Source: Nectonema munidae
Lineage: Eukaryota > Nematomorpha > Nectonematoida > Nectonematidae
Direction of reading: 5' to 3'
Length of the DNA stretch: 64,000 bases
Assembly: GCA_030549495.1 (NCBI GenBank)
Contig: JAUIRK010000913.1
Location: 186,001-250,000, forward strand
Shown: one piece after another, positions 44,846 to 56,699 of the stretch
How positions within the stretch are numbered: the stretch's first letter is position 1
Layout: each line of letters starts with the position of its first letter
The notes under the pieces: model-generated
What the model was told of the DNA's origin: nothing
Databases searched by the model: none
What the model saw: the letters and a program-made list of their open reading frames with translations, nothing else
Position numbers and translations under genes: made by a program

Positions 44846-46380
44846 GGTATAAAAACAGATATTTTATTTGAACATTTTTTTATATTTTTTTGAAAATTAT
44901 TTAGAGACAGTTTTTAGACGTAAATCTCAAACTGATTTAAGCTTTCAGGTATTTTTAAACCATAAAGCCAAAGCTGAGTCTAAAAATAAAACCAGCATCT
45001 TCCACTTGGTATAAAAAAAAATATTTTGTTTAAATTTCAAAAATATTTCTGTAGAGATTAGACGTAAATCGAACATTTGATTGTAACTTTCAGACATTTT
45101 TAAACCTTTAAATGCAAAAACTGATTTCAGAAATAAAACTAACATGGTTGATTTGATATAAAAAAATATATATAATATATAATAAAATTAGAGGGAATAT
45201 TTTTGGAGATAGATTTCACACCTAAACCGCGAATTTGTTTGACACTGACAGATATTTTAAAACATTTAAATGCAAAAATTGAGACCAGAAATGAAGTCAG
45301 CATGATGGATTTGGTATTAACACCTGTATTTCATGTAAAATTTGAATGAATGTTTTTGAAGACAAATTTTTTAAGTAAACCGCACATTTGTTTGACACTT
45401 ATAGGTGTTTTCAAATCCTAAATGCAAAAATTGAGTCCATAAATAAAATTAGCATGGTTGATTTGGTATAAAATTATATATTTAATATAAAATTTGAGAT
45501 AATATTTTTGAAAATTATAAAGCACATATTTAATTGACACTTGAAAATATTTTCAAACCTTAAAAGCAAAAACTGTGTCCAAAAATAAAACTAGCAGGGT
45601 TGATTTTTTATAAAAACATATATTTTATCTAAAATTAGAGAGAAAATTTGTGGAGATAGTTTCTCAACGTAAGCCGCAAATTTGATTGACACTGACATCC
45701 TCCAAATGCGAAAACTGAGTTCAATGATCCATTTGATATAAAAAGATATATTTCATGTAAAATTTGAAGGAATGTTTATGGAGATAATTTTTAGAAGTAA
45801 ACCGCAAATTTGATTAACACTTATGGGTTAATCAAATAAATGAAATAAATGAGCTCAAAAATTACCAACATGGCCGATTTAGTATAAAAACCTATATTTC
45901 ATGTAAAATTTGAAAGAATGTTTATGGAGACAATTTTTAAAAATAAATCGCAGGTTTTTTCAAATTCTAAATTTAAAAAATGAGTCCATAAATAAAACCT
46001 GCATTCGATTTAGTATAAAAACATATTTCATCTAAAATTAGAGAGAATATTTGTTTAGATAGTTTTCAGACATAAAACACAAATTTGATTGACAGAAATT
46101 TTAAAACCTCTAAATGCGAAAACTGAGTTCAGGGATCGATATGGTATAAAAAAATATATTTCATTTTAAATTTGAAGGTTATTTTATTTTTAGAAGTAAA
46201 CCTCAAATATGATTAAAACCTATATATGTATTTTCAAATCCTATTATTCCAGAAATGAAACTCGCATGGCTGATAAAATTTGAATGAATGTTTATAGAGA
46301 CAATTTTTAGAAATAAACCACAAATTTGATGAACACTTATAGGTTTTTTCAAATCCTAAATGTAAAAAATGAGTTATGTT
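44846..46380 (+). repeat. Satellite array, about 150-bp monomers with A-B-B order
   Basis: Ten to eleven diverged monomers are marked by GGTATAAAAA-like starts at about 44846, 45008, 45156, 45311, 45459, 45608, 45736, 45879, 46012, 46142 and a partial one near 46262. From 45156 two monomer types alternate. Type A carries ATTAGAGRGAATATTT and GACACTGACAG. Type B carries AATTTGAAGGAATGTTTATG and CACTTATAGG. The order is A-B-B repeated three times, with a period of about 400-450 bp. The first two monomers form a separate type. There is no coding capacity. Confidence 0.85.
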
Positions 46381-46394
46381 TGGCAATTTGCCAC

Positions 46395-46476
46395 CTTTGA
46401 AACCAAAGCATAATGTGTAAAGGAATTTAAGGTCATCTCTCCTCCCAAGATTCTCAAATGTAGGCAAGTCAATTTC
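46395..46476 (-). CDS. Candidate small host exon
   Basis: Minus-strand phase-0 frame of 27 codons plus one base: EIDLPTFENLGRRDDLKFLY, then TLCFGFK. It is bounded by a TATACTCCAG acceptor and a GTGGCA donor, and its composition is less AT-rich than its surroundings. The protein family is not recognised. It lies directly at the edge of the satellite array. Confidence 0.4.
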
Positions 46477-46503
46477 CTGGAGTATATAACTATAAAATTA
46501 TTA

Positions 46504-46765
46504 TAATCCTTTACTATTTCGCCTACAAATTTGGCATTTAAATTTCGACTTTATACCTTTTCTTGTTCCTTTACTCTTTATTACTTTTGCTTGAAGACTC
46601 AAGTATTTTTTTGAAGGTTTTTGAGTAGAAACAGACAAATCTGTCATTAATTTAACAGAAAAAGAGGTTAAACATTTTCTTTCTTTCTCATCTTCAAACA
46701 TAATTTCTTCATCACTAGAATCATAGGTAATTGTAGAGTTGGTTAATTTTAATAAATTTTTGAAT
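46504..46765 (-). CDS. Candidate exon with acidic and basic tracts and a CxxC
   Basis: The minus-strand frame reads FDRFKNLLKLTNSTITYDSS, DEEIMFEDEKERKCLTSFS and, at its end, GIKSKFKCQICRRNSKGL before a stop. The KCQIC could be half a zinc finger if a donor within the last codons is used. Phases with the candidate exon at 46395-46476 do not join cleanly, so a shared gene is not established. It could also be the remains of an element. Confidence 0.3.
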
Positions 46766-47149
46766 CTATCAAAACCTTATCTTTTATATTTCTTGGTCGT
46801 TTTGATGGGTGAATAGAAGAAAGTTAAGCCAGCTTACTTCTTGCGTATCCAATTTTTCATTCAGACTCTATTTGTTTTTGATAAAATAATTTATCTTCAT
46901 TGCATAATTATTTCCCTTCTTTCTTTGTGATGTCAAAAAAACATTTAGCGCTTTTTGAAATTCTACTTAACCTAACATAATTTACATAATTTTATTGGTG
47001 AAAGTAGGCTGAGCCTATAAAATATCACATCTACATAAAGAGAAGTATGTAGGAGAATCAAACATACTCAAACAGTCTATCCTTCCAATAAATATATAAT
47101 CTATTCTTGAAAGTATTTAAGGTAGGAGCAAAAAATCTGATTCTCTATT

Positions 47150-49240
47150 CTGATTTTAGCTTGACACAAGTTTCTTTTCAAATGAGATCCTTGCTTTGCC
47201 TGTTACACTTCTCAATGTATTTGAAATTTCTTTATATTTTATAAGATAAAAATCATACTTAGACTTAATAAATTTGTTATAGAGCCTTTTCTTACTTTTA
47301 ATTAGCTTTTTTGCTTCACACGTTATGAAGTTATTGAACTTTCTATTCGTACACCTTAGACTGAGGAATATAAACATCAATAAGCTTGTAAAGTTTATTA
47401 ATATCAGAGAAACAAGCCTGAGACATTTGTAAGAATGCTAATCAACTGTTTATAAAGCCAATCTTATAGCATCAAACTCGCATCTATAACAATTGCGTTT
47501 TTTCGTATTAGACATTGTAGTAAAGAAGAAGACTGAAGCTGATACATGTATGGTCGCTTCTGACAAGGGATATCAACAGGTTCGTATCAGGAATGTTCGT
47601 AATCAATAAATCTAAAATTGACTCCTTCCCATAGTTTTCCACTCTTGTTGTTTTAGAAATAAGTTGAGTAAAACATTTTTCTTGTAAACAATTCAAAATT
47701 TTTTGTTGTTTGTTGTTTTTGCTAAGGTAAATTTTCAGAGACACAAAAGACCAATCAATATTTGGAAAAATAAAATCTCCAAAAATTATAATGCTACTTT
47801 TCTAGAAATTAGAATAAAGAAAACTAATAAGAGAAACTACTTCGTTTGAGGACGCACAAAAATTAGCATTCGGACTACGATATATGCAGCAAAGGTTATT
47901 AGTCTTTTTTTTAACCAAAAATAACTTTAACAGTTAGCTGCTCGATGTGAATAGTAGAGAAGAAATCAACAACGTTGAAGCTTATACCTTGCTTTAAATT
48001 GAATACAACTCCCCTTCTGCTAGCAAAACCGTCTGAAGTGTGGTAGAAATTATAAACAAAATCAAAGCCCGATATATAAAATAAAGAAGGGTTAATTTCC
48101 TTCAACATCCTTTTTGGTAATATCTGTCAGGGTAGCAATTTAAATCTTATCATTTATCATAAATAACAAATCTAATTTACTATATAATTGATTACAATTT
48201 GTGTAAAAAAAAGAAATACTATTTAGATGAGGTGTTTTGATTTTTTGTATATAGAAGTTAAAGAGAGATCTCCTTTATGCTCGGCGCTTTGACTTGATTC
48301 TTTATTTTTCTTTTATAATTTTTAATTTTTTTAAAGAATCGAGAGACACAATAAATGTAAGACGAATCATTACTCTCTTGTTTTTTTATTAGCTTCAAGA
48401 TTCAAGGATTTAATTACCTCTCTTTCCTCTATAGTAAAGTCATTAAAAATGAAAATTTGCTTAAATTTATCAGGGGAAGTTTTCAGTTTTGAAAGAACAT
48501 CTTTTACAGAATCTTTCATTTCCACATTTTCATAAGTAATTCTAATGGGTCTTTTTGATAAAAAGAATCAAGAGAATATTTACCTAACATCATGATACTT
48601 CTAACTTTAATATTATTTAGAGATAGATGGCTATTCAAGAGTTCATTAATATAGCCAGTATCATTAATTCTTTTATCATTCTCATATTCTAAGGCTCCAT
48701 GAATTATATGATTTAATTTCTTTCTTTGTCTAATCTTTTAGTGCTTTCGTGATCCAAGATTTCTTCCATAATTTTTTTAAATTGTAGGAAAATTTCCGCA
48801 TTAGAATTCGTGACTGTCTCTAAACTTAGTGAAACCTTCACTAATTGTATGCTTAACAGTGCCAATCTTATCAACTATACTATTAATTTTCATTTCTTGT
48901 ACATGTGCTTGGTGTGTAATACTTTTAGTGACAGCATCAACTTTTATAAGAAGTTCTTTCTGAAGAGTTTTAATATCATTTTCATTTTTATTTTTAAGAT
49001 CTCTAACTTCGTTTGATATTTTATCAATAGAAATTTTAAAGTTAGTGGAATCCTCTAATGAGCATGGAGAAAAGAACCAACGAATTCCAAAAGATTCCCA
49101 TGACTCTATCATGGGTGGAGAAATCTTTTGACAAGTGAAACAATGCCAGTTTACACAGGAGCTACACTTAATCATATCCGAAACTTTATTCAAGCAAGAA
49201 AAACAACTCCATTCATAATTTAGAAAAATACTTTTTGACT
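47150..49240 (-). mobile_element. Jockey/CR1-like LINE, ORF1 and endonuclease part
   Basis: ORF1 begins near 49230 with a PHD-like finger (CFSCLNKVSDMIKCSSC; HCFTCQ), then a coiled coil (EVRDLKNKNENDIKTLQKEL). In other frames an RRM-like stretch follows (GYINELLNSHLSLNNIKVRS; IRITYENVEMKDSVKDVL; IFIFNDFTIEEREVI) to about 48350. Endonuclease blocks follow at 48108-47550 (LFYISGFDFVYN; VDFFSTIHIEQLTVKV; YGKESILDLLITNI; VRSDHTCISFSL). The linker KKLIKSKKRLYNKFIKSK ends at 47160. Stops and frameshifts interrupt it, and the reverse transcriptase is absent. Confidence 0.75.
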
Positions 49241-49539
49241 TTGTTTTTTTTTCATTATAAAAGAGAAAGAGAAAATATTAAAGTTAAATCTAAAACTAAA
49301 AGTAAAATAAGTAAAGAGGAAAAAATATGTTTTACCAGTAGTTATAAAGATTTATAAAAATCAAAGGATTAAATCAGCCATAAAAAACTGCTGTTAAGAA
49401 AGAGTTCATTTCTTTCCTACAGTACTTAATCACCTTTTTTAGAGTCTCAACCATCCGGTAAAAATTCTTAAAAATTGTATTGGAAATAAGTCTTTTAATG
49501 ATAATAATATTACAAATCAATTACATAATATTAATACTT

Positions 49540-51130
49540 TGAATATTGATGCCCAAATTAGTGAGCATTGTGCTATCCTGCTAAGGTTACCTTTTTCTTA
49601 AAGTAAAAGTAAATACACAAAAGCATTTAATAGAAAATTTTCAGTTCAAGCATATACTTCTTTATTATCTAATCTGTCAATTTCCAATTTTCAATATTAT
49701 TACTCTTCAAAAATATTATAGACCCATATGAAAATTTTCACTAAATTTTCCAGAATGTCAGAAATCTTCTCCCTTAATGGCTATTAAATAAAAAAAAACT
49801 ACTCTACCTATGTACACGAAAGAAATGATTGCATTGAATCGCCTTAATATAAAGCGTTATAAAAAATTTCCTAAAAAGCCTACTCATTACAATCTAATTA
49901 ACTATAAGTGTATTCTATAAAAATTATAAACTATGATAAAATATGCCAATTCGCAATATTTTTTATCAAAAATATGTAATAATAAATCAATATAGAGGAC
50001 TTTAAACACTCTATTGAAAAACAAAACTTTAACACCAAAAAATATTCTTTCTTTTTTAGTGACGTATCAATTGATGATATACATATCTTTGTAAAGATGT
50101 TAAAAAATAAGAAACTTTTGGATATGATGAAATAAGTCTAAAATTACTGACTCATAGTTTACCAGATATAGGCAAATTGATGGCCGATATGCTCAATATT
50201 TCAGTAAAGCAGGGTACTTTTCTTGTTAAGTTAAAAATTAGTAAGGTTTTACCGCTTCTAAAACCTAATAAGCAACCTACTTCATTTGATTCGTATAGAC
50301 CAAATTTCTCTTATCCAGTTTTACGAAGGCTTTTGAAAAAATTATCTATACTAAATTGGTTAATTATTTAGAAAAAATGATTTTTTCAAACATCAGTTTA
50401 GATTACATCCGAATAATTCTACCAATGAAGCTCTATTTGAGCTTTCATTATCAGTAGCAAGCTGCATTACCTGGCTCTATATTGGGCCCCCTTTTATTCT
50501 TAATTTTTATTAATTGTATTTATAATAGTCCTAAAAACAAAGCAAAAATAATCATTTATGCGGATGATATTAAATAACTTGAACGATTTAAGCAACATAC
50601 ATGATTCATTATTAAATATTTCGGAATGGTGTTATCATAACAAAATGAAAATTCATTATAAGAGTAATTTTATGCTAATTTCTAAAAGAATGAAAAAACA
50701 ACTCACTCCTATTTTCTACTTAAACGATGCTGTCCTGAAAAGAGTGAATTTTAAATACGTAGGAGTAACTCTTTTAGAAAGTTTTTCCTTCAAATCCCAT
50801 ATCAATAATATATGTCTCAAAATCTCGAGATTTTAAGGTTGTTTAAAAAAGGACAATATGAGGATCTTTTTGTTACAAACTACTCATTTCATAACCATTT
50901 AACCCGCCAACATAATAAATTACATATTCCAAGATTGAATAAGAAATCTAATTTTAGGAGAATACGTCTACTCACGCTTAATAGAGCTAATAACTTTATT
51001 GACAAACTTGATACTCCCTATATATTAAACTTATATTGTTATAAGTTACATAGTAAAGAGAATTTTTTGCGCTTACTGTTATTATATTTGGAAAAATTCA
51101 TCCTCGTGGTGGTCACTTTTTAAACCTAGA
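49540..51130 (+). mobile_element. 5'-truncated LINE, endonuclease end to reverse transcriptase
   Basis: Plus-strand frames start near the endonuclease end (NIDAQISEHCAIL), pass a linker (KKPTHYNLINYKC) and enter the reverse transcriptase: LKISKVLPLLKPNKQPTSFD, SYRPNFSYPVLRRLLKKLSI near 50240, and FRLHPNNSTNEALFELSLS near 50400. The IGPPFILNF block follows near 50480 and a YADDI-like block near 50565, then ISEWCYHNKMKIH and FKYVGVTLLESFSFKSHI to 50830. Many frame breaks are present. It is oriented head to head with the LINE at 47150-49240 but has a different linker sequence. Confidence 0.7.
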
Positions 51131-51849
51131 GCTACCCGTCATGCAGGATGGATGTCAAAGACAGTATATTTCTTAAAAATTACTTTGTTTTCTCACCAAT
51201 TCAAGTTGACATCATATGAAAAAAAGGTGTTTTTGTTATCTATTTTTTTATTTTCCAACTTTACTTAAAACCTTCGTTTACAACAATGAGGTAGTATCAT
51301 CATAGAATGATTAAAATTTTTTGCATAATTTTTGAGTACGAAAAGATAAATTCAAAAATTTTAAAAAGAGTATTAACCCCGTTTTCAAACTACTTATGGT
51401 ATTTGAGTGAAGATTTCGTTGTTTTGGCTTTATTTGATCCATTAATTCGTTTCAATAAAAAAAAGCAATAGTAGAAGCTATGGGAAAAATGGCGCAAGTA
51501 AGCAAAGTTCTAACAAGCGATGTGTTTTTTCATTAGAAAATATTATTAATTATTCTCTTGAAAATTTTGCATCAAGAAAGTTTTTACATTTTTTAATGTT
51601 CTTAAAATTTTAACTGATTTCTTAAAATTTGAACCAAATACGTGGGAAAACAATGAAAGTTATAGGTTATCATTAAAAAAATTGAAATTTGGAGTGTGTT
51701 AACAAATGTGCTAAAAGAAAGACTAACTAAAGATAAAGAACAAATGCAATAGTATATTCTGCAAATTGTTGAATAGCATAGAACCAAATATGGCAATTCA
51801 AATAAATCAACAATTACAAATTAAAACATGTTAATAAATAAAAGAATAT
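51131..51849. other. Intergenic AT-rich stretch, nothing recognised
   Basis: This may include the LINE 3' untranslated region up to about 51200. The minus-strand frame at 51602-51796 appears to be chance. Confidence 0.35.
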
Positions 51850-52015
51850 TGAACTTTATATGTAGAGACAACGGTACTCTGTTGTTTTCATCGAGAAGGC
51901 ACAAATGCACCGCTTGTATCGAACTATGAGTAAGTGGCTCGAGACTGTATTCGAACCCGAGAGCTTGAGATATCGAACACAGATTCTAACCAAAATTATA
52001 CTTATGCCTCGTTGT
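51850..52015 (-). repeat. tRNA-derived SINE, copy 2
   Basis: Read on the minus strand, a box A-like region (ATAATTTTGGTTAGAATC) and box B-like GGGTTCGAATAC are followed by the tail ATAGTTCGATACAAGCGGTG, then TTGTGCCTTCTCGATGAAAA, homologous to the SINE at 44590-44775. A TA microsatellite at 52014-52030 borders its tRNA-side end. Confidence 0.75.
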
Positions 52016-52539
52016 ATATATATATATATAAAATGGTGAATAGATATCTCAATGGATAGACTCCAATCACTTTACCTTTTCTCCTGTAAATTTTGAATCC
52101 CTTAATTGCTCATTATGTTTCCCAATGCCAACTCAAAAGTCACAATTTTGAAAGTGGTTACTAATTTCCGACTATAAATCTCTTATTCGTGACATCAGAG
52201 CTATTATTGAAACAAGAAAGGAAAAGAAAAAAATATTGACAATTAAATTTTATGCTGACTAATATACATTTTTATACATACATACCTTATTTGCTATAAT
52301 AAATTTCTTCTTCTTAAAAAAATATCGGAAAATTAATTTTTTACATAAGGTTCGATATCAAATTTGATAACTTTGTTTAATATACAAACAAAACAAAATT
52401 TATTACATCATTTTAAAAAATAAATCTGTTTTTAATTTGGTCCTTTTTTTAGGACCATTGACATATCGAACACATTTGATTAAAAATAAAATATATTTTG
52501 ATAATGAAAGAAAAAAGTAAGATTTATTTTACATTAAAT

Positions 52540-52790
52540 GTCATTTATTAAAACAATCTCCAATATGGAGACCAACGTCACATCTCACACATTGCTTAGA
52601 AATTTTTTTTTACAGAAATCACAATTTTCTTTGTTTCCACCATTTGTTCGGTGAAGATAATGACCAGTAGAAGAAAACCTAATTTCTGGCTTAATTTTTA
52701 ATGCTAATTTCTTCGGACGTCCAAAGTTTTTAGGATCTGAATCTGAAGTTTTAAGTTTTTAGGGTCTCTAAGGTGTTTAATCCGGCACTG
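52540..52790 (-). pseudogene. piggyBac C-terminal Cys-rich fragment
   Basis: Minus-strand frames encode DPKNFGRPKKLALKIKPEIR, NGGNKENCDFCKKKFLSNV and, after one frameshift, CDVGLHIGDCFNK. This is the cross-brace zinc domain at the end of piggyBac transposases (CxxC...CxxCxVxLHxxxCF). No other part of that element was recognised. Confidence 0.6.
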
Positions 52791-53535
52791 GTTCTACCTT
52801 TAATAAAAAAAGTAAAACAAGCCTAACCTATTTGTTTCATTATTTATTATTAAATATTAAAGTTTCAGATTTTTTTTACAAGACCTGTATTATCTTATTT
52901 TCTAATATCAAAACCTTTGCTAATACATATTTTGTGCCGATTTTTATCCTGTTTTTCTTTTCCGTATGTATTAAAATTTTTTTGGTAAAACTGCTCCGAC
53001 AATCCAATTCAAACATAGTTAGAATCAAAGTAATCACGCGATAACTAAGGCTCTTTTCCTAATTTTGAGAATTCTTTTTAGGATTGTATATCTTTTCCAG
53101 ATGTATTCTTAAATATTAAATATCAATCTTTGTAAACTATCAAGTTAAAGTTAAGCAGTAAACATAAGGGTCCATGCGTTATTAGTGGGATCAAAAGAGT
53201 AGCTAGAACCTGGATTCACATTCGGGGCGAGACCATGATATGCATATTGATGCACTGTTGAGGTCAAACAGAATTATTAACTTAGCCTAAGAAGTATTTA
53301 AAATTTGATGCTTAAGAATTAGTTCTAAAGTAAAATATAGGATTATGTGTTTAGAACAAAATCATAAGTATTGCTTTATTGATTTGTCCATATTAAATAA
53401 TTCATCTGTCATTCAAATGATACTTGAATGTATTTATGACACATTTCAAGAATTGAGCGTCGACTACCACTAATCCCTGTTCATCCTTCATTTGAAAGCA
53501 CAGTCACGTCCTCTTTCTTACCAAAGATATATTTA

Positions 53536-53954
53536 TTACTTGGGAGAAGTGGAATTCTGCAGCTTTTTATAAGGGGAAAACAATTTAGATGGTGTATTAC
53601 TGATGGATTTTGAGGGTGTGCGCTTCCTTAGTATGTTGTATATGTCCATTCTCTTAGATAAGCTATCTTGGATGCTCTTTAGTAGGCTAGATTCATATTC
53701 CAACCCTTTGAAAGGAGTCCAGTTCTGAATATTTGACTGTGTTGCTTTCTTAACGCTTGATATTAATGGGGAAGCATTTGGATTTAAATTAGCGTTTCCT
53801 TCTTTGAGAAATGTGTTCAGCTTGGGTGATGCATTTGGAAGAGGTTTAACACCAGGAAAAACACTTTTACGTGGTGAGAAGAAATCACTTACTTTAGACG
53901 CAGGGAATGAAGGCGTTAAAATTTCGATTGAAATAGACTTTTTCCCAAGCATTC
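53536..53954 (-). CDS. Ser/Thr-Pro-rich terminal exon, unknown protein
   Basis: The exon begins after ACATTTAG in phase 2 (GA, then ATG) and is open for 138 codons. The translation runs MLGKKSISIEILTPSFPASK, then FFSPRKSVFPGVKPLPNASP, NWTPFKGLEYESSLLKSIQD, and ends RKRTPSKSISNTPSKLFSP with YKKLQNSTSPK. SP/TP dipeptides with nearby basic residues suggest proline-directed (CDK-like) phosphorylation sites. An AATAAA overlaps the stop region and another at 53375-53380 could end a 3' UTR of about 160 bp. The ATG could be an internal Met. The family is not recognised. Confidence 0.6.
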
Positions 53955-55302
53955 CTAAATGTTTTTATTAAAAATGATATGTATAATTTTAATAATTTGA
54001 AACAAAAATAAATTAGATTCTTTACAGTAACGCTCATTTTTTTATATATCAAATATGTTCTTTCTCTGAGAAAATTATTTTGAAGAGTACACAAAAATCT
54101 TTGATCTCATTGAGTAAAATTCAATCATTTTTAAATATTCCCACATATTATATTTAACATAATCGAGTAACATAAGTTACATGGTATAACATATATATAT
54201 CCTATATTTATTAAAAAATCTTGTACTAACTCGGTTAGGGTTAAGTTTAAGTTCTTAAACTAACTGGGCCTAAAATTTGTACTCTTTCAATAAGCCATGT
54301 TTCTGTTGAGCTTTAAATTAATGGGCGTAAAGAATTATCTGGAAGTGAAGCACTTATATCCGATGTGATCATAAAGCTTATAAGATGACTTCGTTCTAAA
54401 GTGAGGAAGGGGATCAAAGTATATCAAGCTAAATGTTGCTTTATTCTTGATTTGATTGGTCTTTTAAATTGAATAACGAAACCTTATTGCTCCTTTCGAA
54501 TAAGCGTATATTGGCGACCTCTCGAGGCCAAACCATAAAAGCGCTTTTACATCAGACATGGTAGGGAACCCTCTTAGGATTCTTATTGAACTATATTGAC
54601 TCATCATAGATCAAAATTACATCAAACTCAAAAAAATTTTGGATGACTTTTTAGAGGTAAAAAATTTGCGAATATGTTTCCAATATCGTTGCGAACCCAA
54701 ATAACTTGATTAACCACGATCACAATTTTTTGTGTATAAGTGCCTTTAGATTAAATTTGTTTCAAGATATTGCATTTTTGACAGTTGCATTTGAAAAAGA
54801 ACCTTGAAAGTAAGGTCTGGCTAATTTTAGTATTAGACGGATTGCTTGTAAAAAATTCAAAAAGCTGAAATTTAAGTGTTTTGTATAAAAAAAATTGTGT
54901 GCCTAAATCTAGAAAATGGAATAGGGATCTGTTCACTTATATATCAATGTACGTGCTTCTTTTCTTCCGTAATCAAATAATGCGTGAAGGCTCTAGACAA
55001 GAAGAACTGCAATTTTTTCGAAAATCACTCAAACAAAATTGAATGCCGGCATATTTGTAGGACAGCAGATAAATTAAGTACTGAAGGACAAAAACTTGTG
55101 AATTTGGTATGAGATTGAACTTGAAGCTTTCATTCCTTTAAATGGCTTTGCCAAAATATGTTTGTTTACCAGATTTCCCCCAATTTTAAAAATAATAAAG
55201 AAAGTTTTTTTCCCTATGCTGTTACAATAAGTAGCTGGACTTCGCTGGAAGACATTTCTTTTTCTCATATGGAGTCTTTTACAGAGAACTTTGCAACTAG
55301 AT
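53955..55302. other. Intergenic or intronic stretch, nothing recognised
   Basis: Upstream exons of the 53536-53954 gene are expected on the minus strand here or beyond, but none was identified. Confidence 0.35.
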
Positions 55303-55833
55303 CACTGATTCTCAAGCTTTTTCATCTCAACGCCCCCATGCGAATCATTTAAAAGAAACGCCCCATTAGAAGACATTATTTCAAGAAAACTACCTTATTA
55401 GTAAAATACATTTTGTTTCAGTATAAAAATGCTCAGACTTCCAAGTGATCCTTAAGTATTGTGTTTATCCTCCAAATTAAAATGTTCGGTTGGAAATAAG
55501 TAAAATTATTTTTGATAACATTCTCTACGATTATAAGCTTTCCTTCACTACTTAAAATTTTATTTGCAGCACTAAATCCATTTTCTACCATACAATCTGT
55601 GCGAAAAATTAATAATATTATAGTGATTTTGAATAGTAGCAAGCGAGAATATAAACTTTTTTGATATCCAAAATTTATACCTACTTCTATTTTCTCAAAT
55701 AATCATATTAACTATACAAATTAATTCTTTATTTCAATCAATGAAAAAAATTTTCTCAGAAAGTTTTCACTTTGCCTCCTAAGAATTTCAAAACGCTCCC
55801 TGGGAGCGCTACAGTCCACTTTGTGAAACACCG
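55303..55833 (-). mobile_element. hAT deletion derivative with C-terminal remnant
   Basis: Imperfect inverted ends (CACTGATTCTCAAGCTTTTT at 55303 and, on the minus strand from 55833, CGGTGTTTCACAAAGTGGAC) are flanked by AACTAGAT (55295-55302) and AGCCAGAT (55834-55841), 6/8 alike. The minus strand at 55642-55433 encodes DCMVENGFSAANKILSSEGK, then NNFTYFQPNI, the C-terminal dimerisation region of hAT transposases (CxxERGFSAxxxI...TxxQPxI). The rest of the transposase is deleted. Confidence 0.75.
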
Positions 55834-55841
55834 AGCCAGAT

Positions 55842-56699
55842 GTATACAAAATATTTAAAAAATGAAGCAAATAATTCAAGGAATTTCAAATAAGCGTGTT
55901 ACCATCTCTTCAGCTGTACAAAGGAGATGAACCTAATAAAAAGTAGGACAACGTTCAAATCGTTAAGCTCTTTTCATTTGGGTGTATGCTAATAGTATTT
56001 TGTATATTGTAATTTCCATTTTGTACAATAAGTCAAAAATGCGTCATGTTTTGTATATAATTTATACTGATCAGAGTCAGAAATTTACGTATCTCATACT
56101 TTTAACCACATGAATGAATATCGATAAAGAGGCCGCCTACACAGGCATACGAATTAATTTTTTTTGTTAACCTTACTTTGAGACTTGTTTTTAGATATAT
56201 TAAAGTCACTAAATTTAAAAATAATAATAGCTTTTTCTTATCACGTTAGGTTATTTTCTATGCATAAATTTTTAATGTGTCGACCCTAACTACCAGATAT
56301 CCACAGGTTAACAGCTGCATTTATCTTATAGTTAAAGAAGAGCTAATATAAAACACCCTTTCATTTGCTTAAAAAACAATAAATGTGGCAATATTTTAAT
56401 TGTAAACTAAAATGTGTATTACTTCAATGGAAACAGGTCTGGTGCAATTCATATATACATAACTACGTGGACTTAAAAAATTAATATTTAATTCACATGA
56501 TGACCACAAATTGGCCATATGTGATGATCTTCAAATGGTATACATTCTACTTGCCATAAAGGAGACTATTTAATATCCGTGTTTCTTGTGTTAATGAGAC
56601 ACCATAGGAAAGAAAAAATCCTGCAAACAAAAATAATGGCCATTAAGAAAAATTTTGACTGTTGGAGAAAATAATATTTATATCAACAATTTGTTGAGA
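55842..56699. other. Intergenic stretch, nothing recognised
   Basis: No coding similarity or repeat borders were recognised. Confidence 0.35.

Noticed and set aside
44846-46380. CRISPR-like array
   Set aside because: Units of about 150 bp without unique spacers, in eukaryotic DNA: a satellite, not CRISPR.
47150-51130. A single LINE with a twin-priming inversion
   Set aside because: Geometry fits, but the linker sequences of the two halves do not look like the same family; kept only as a low-interest observation.
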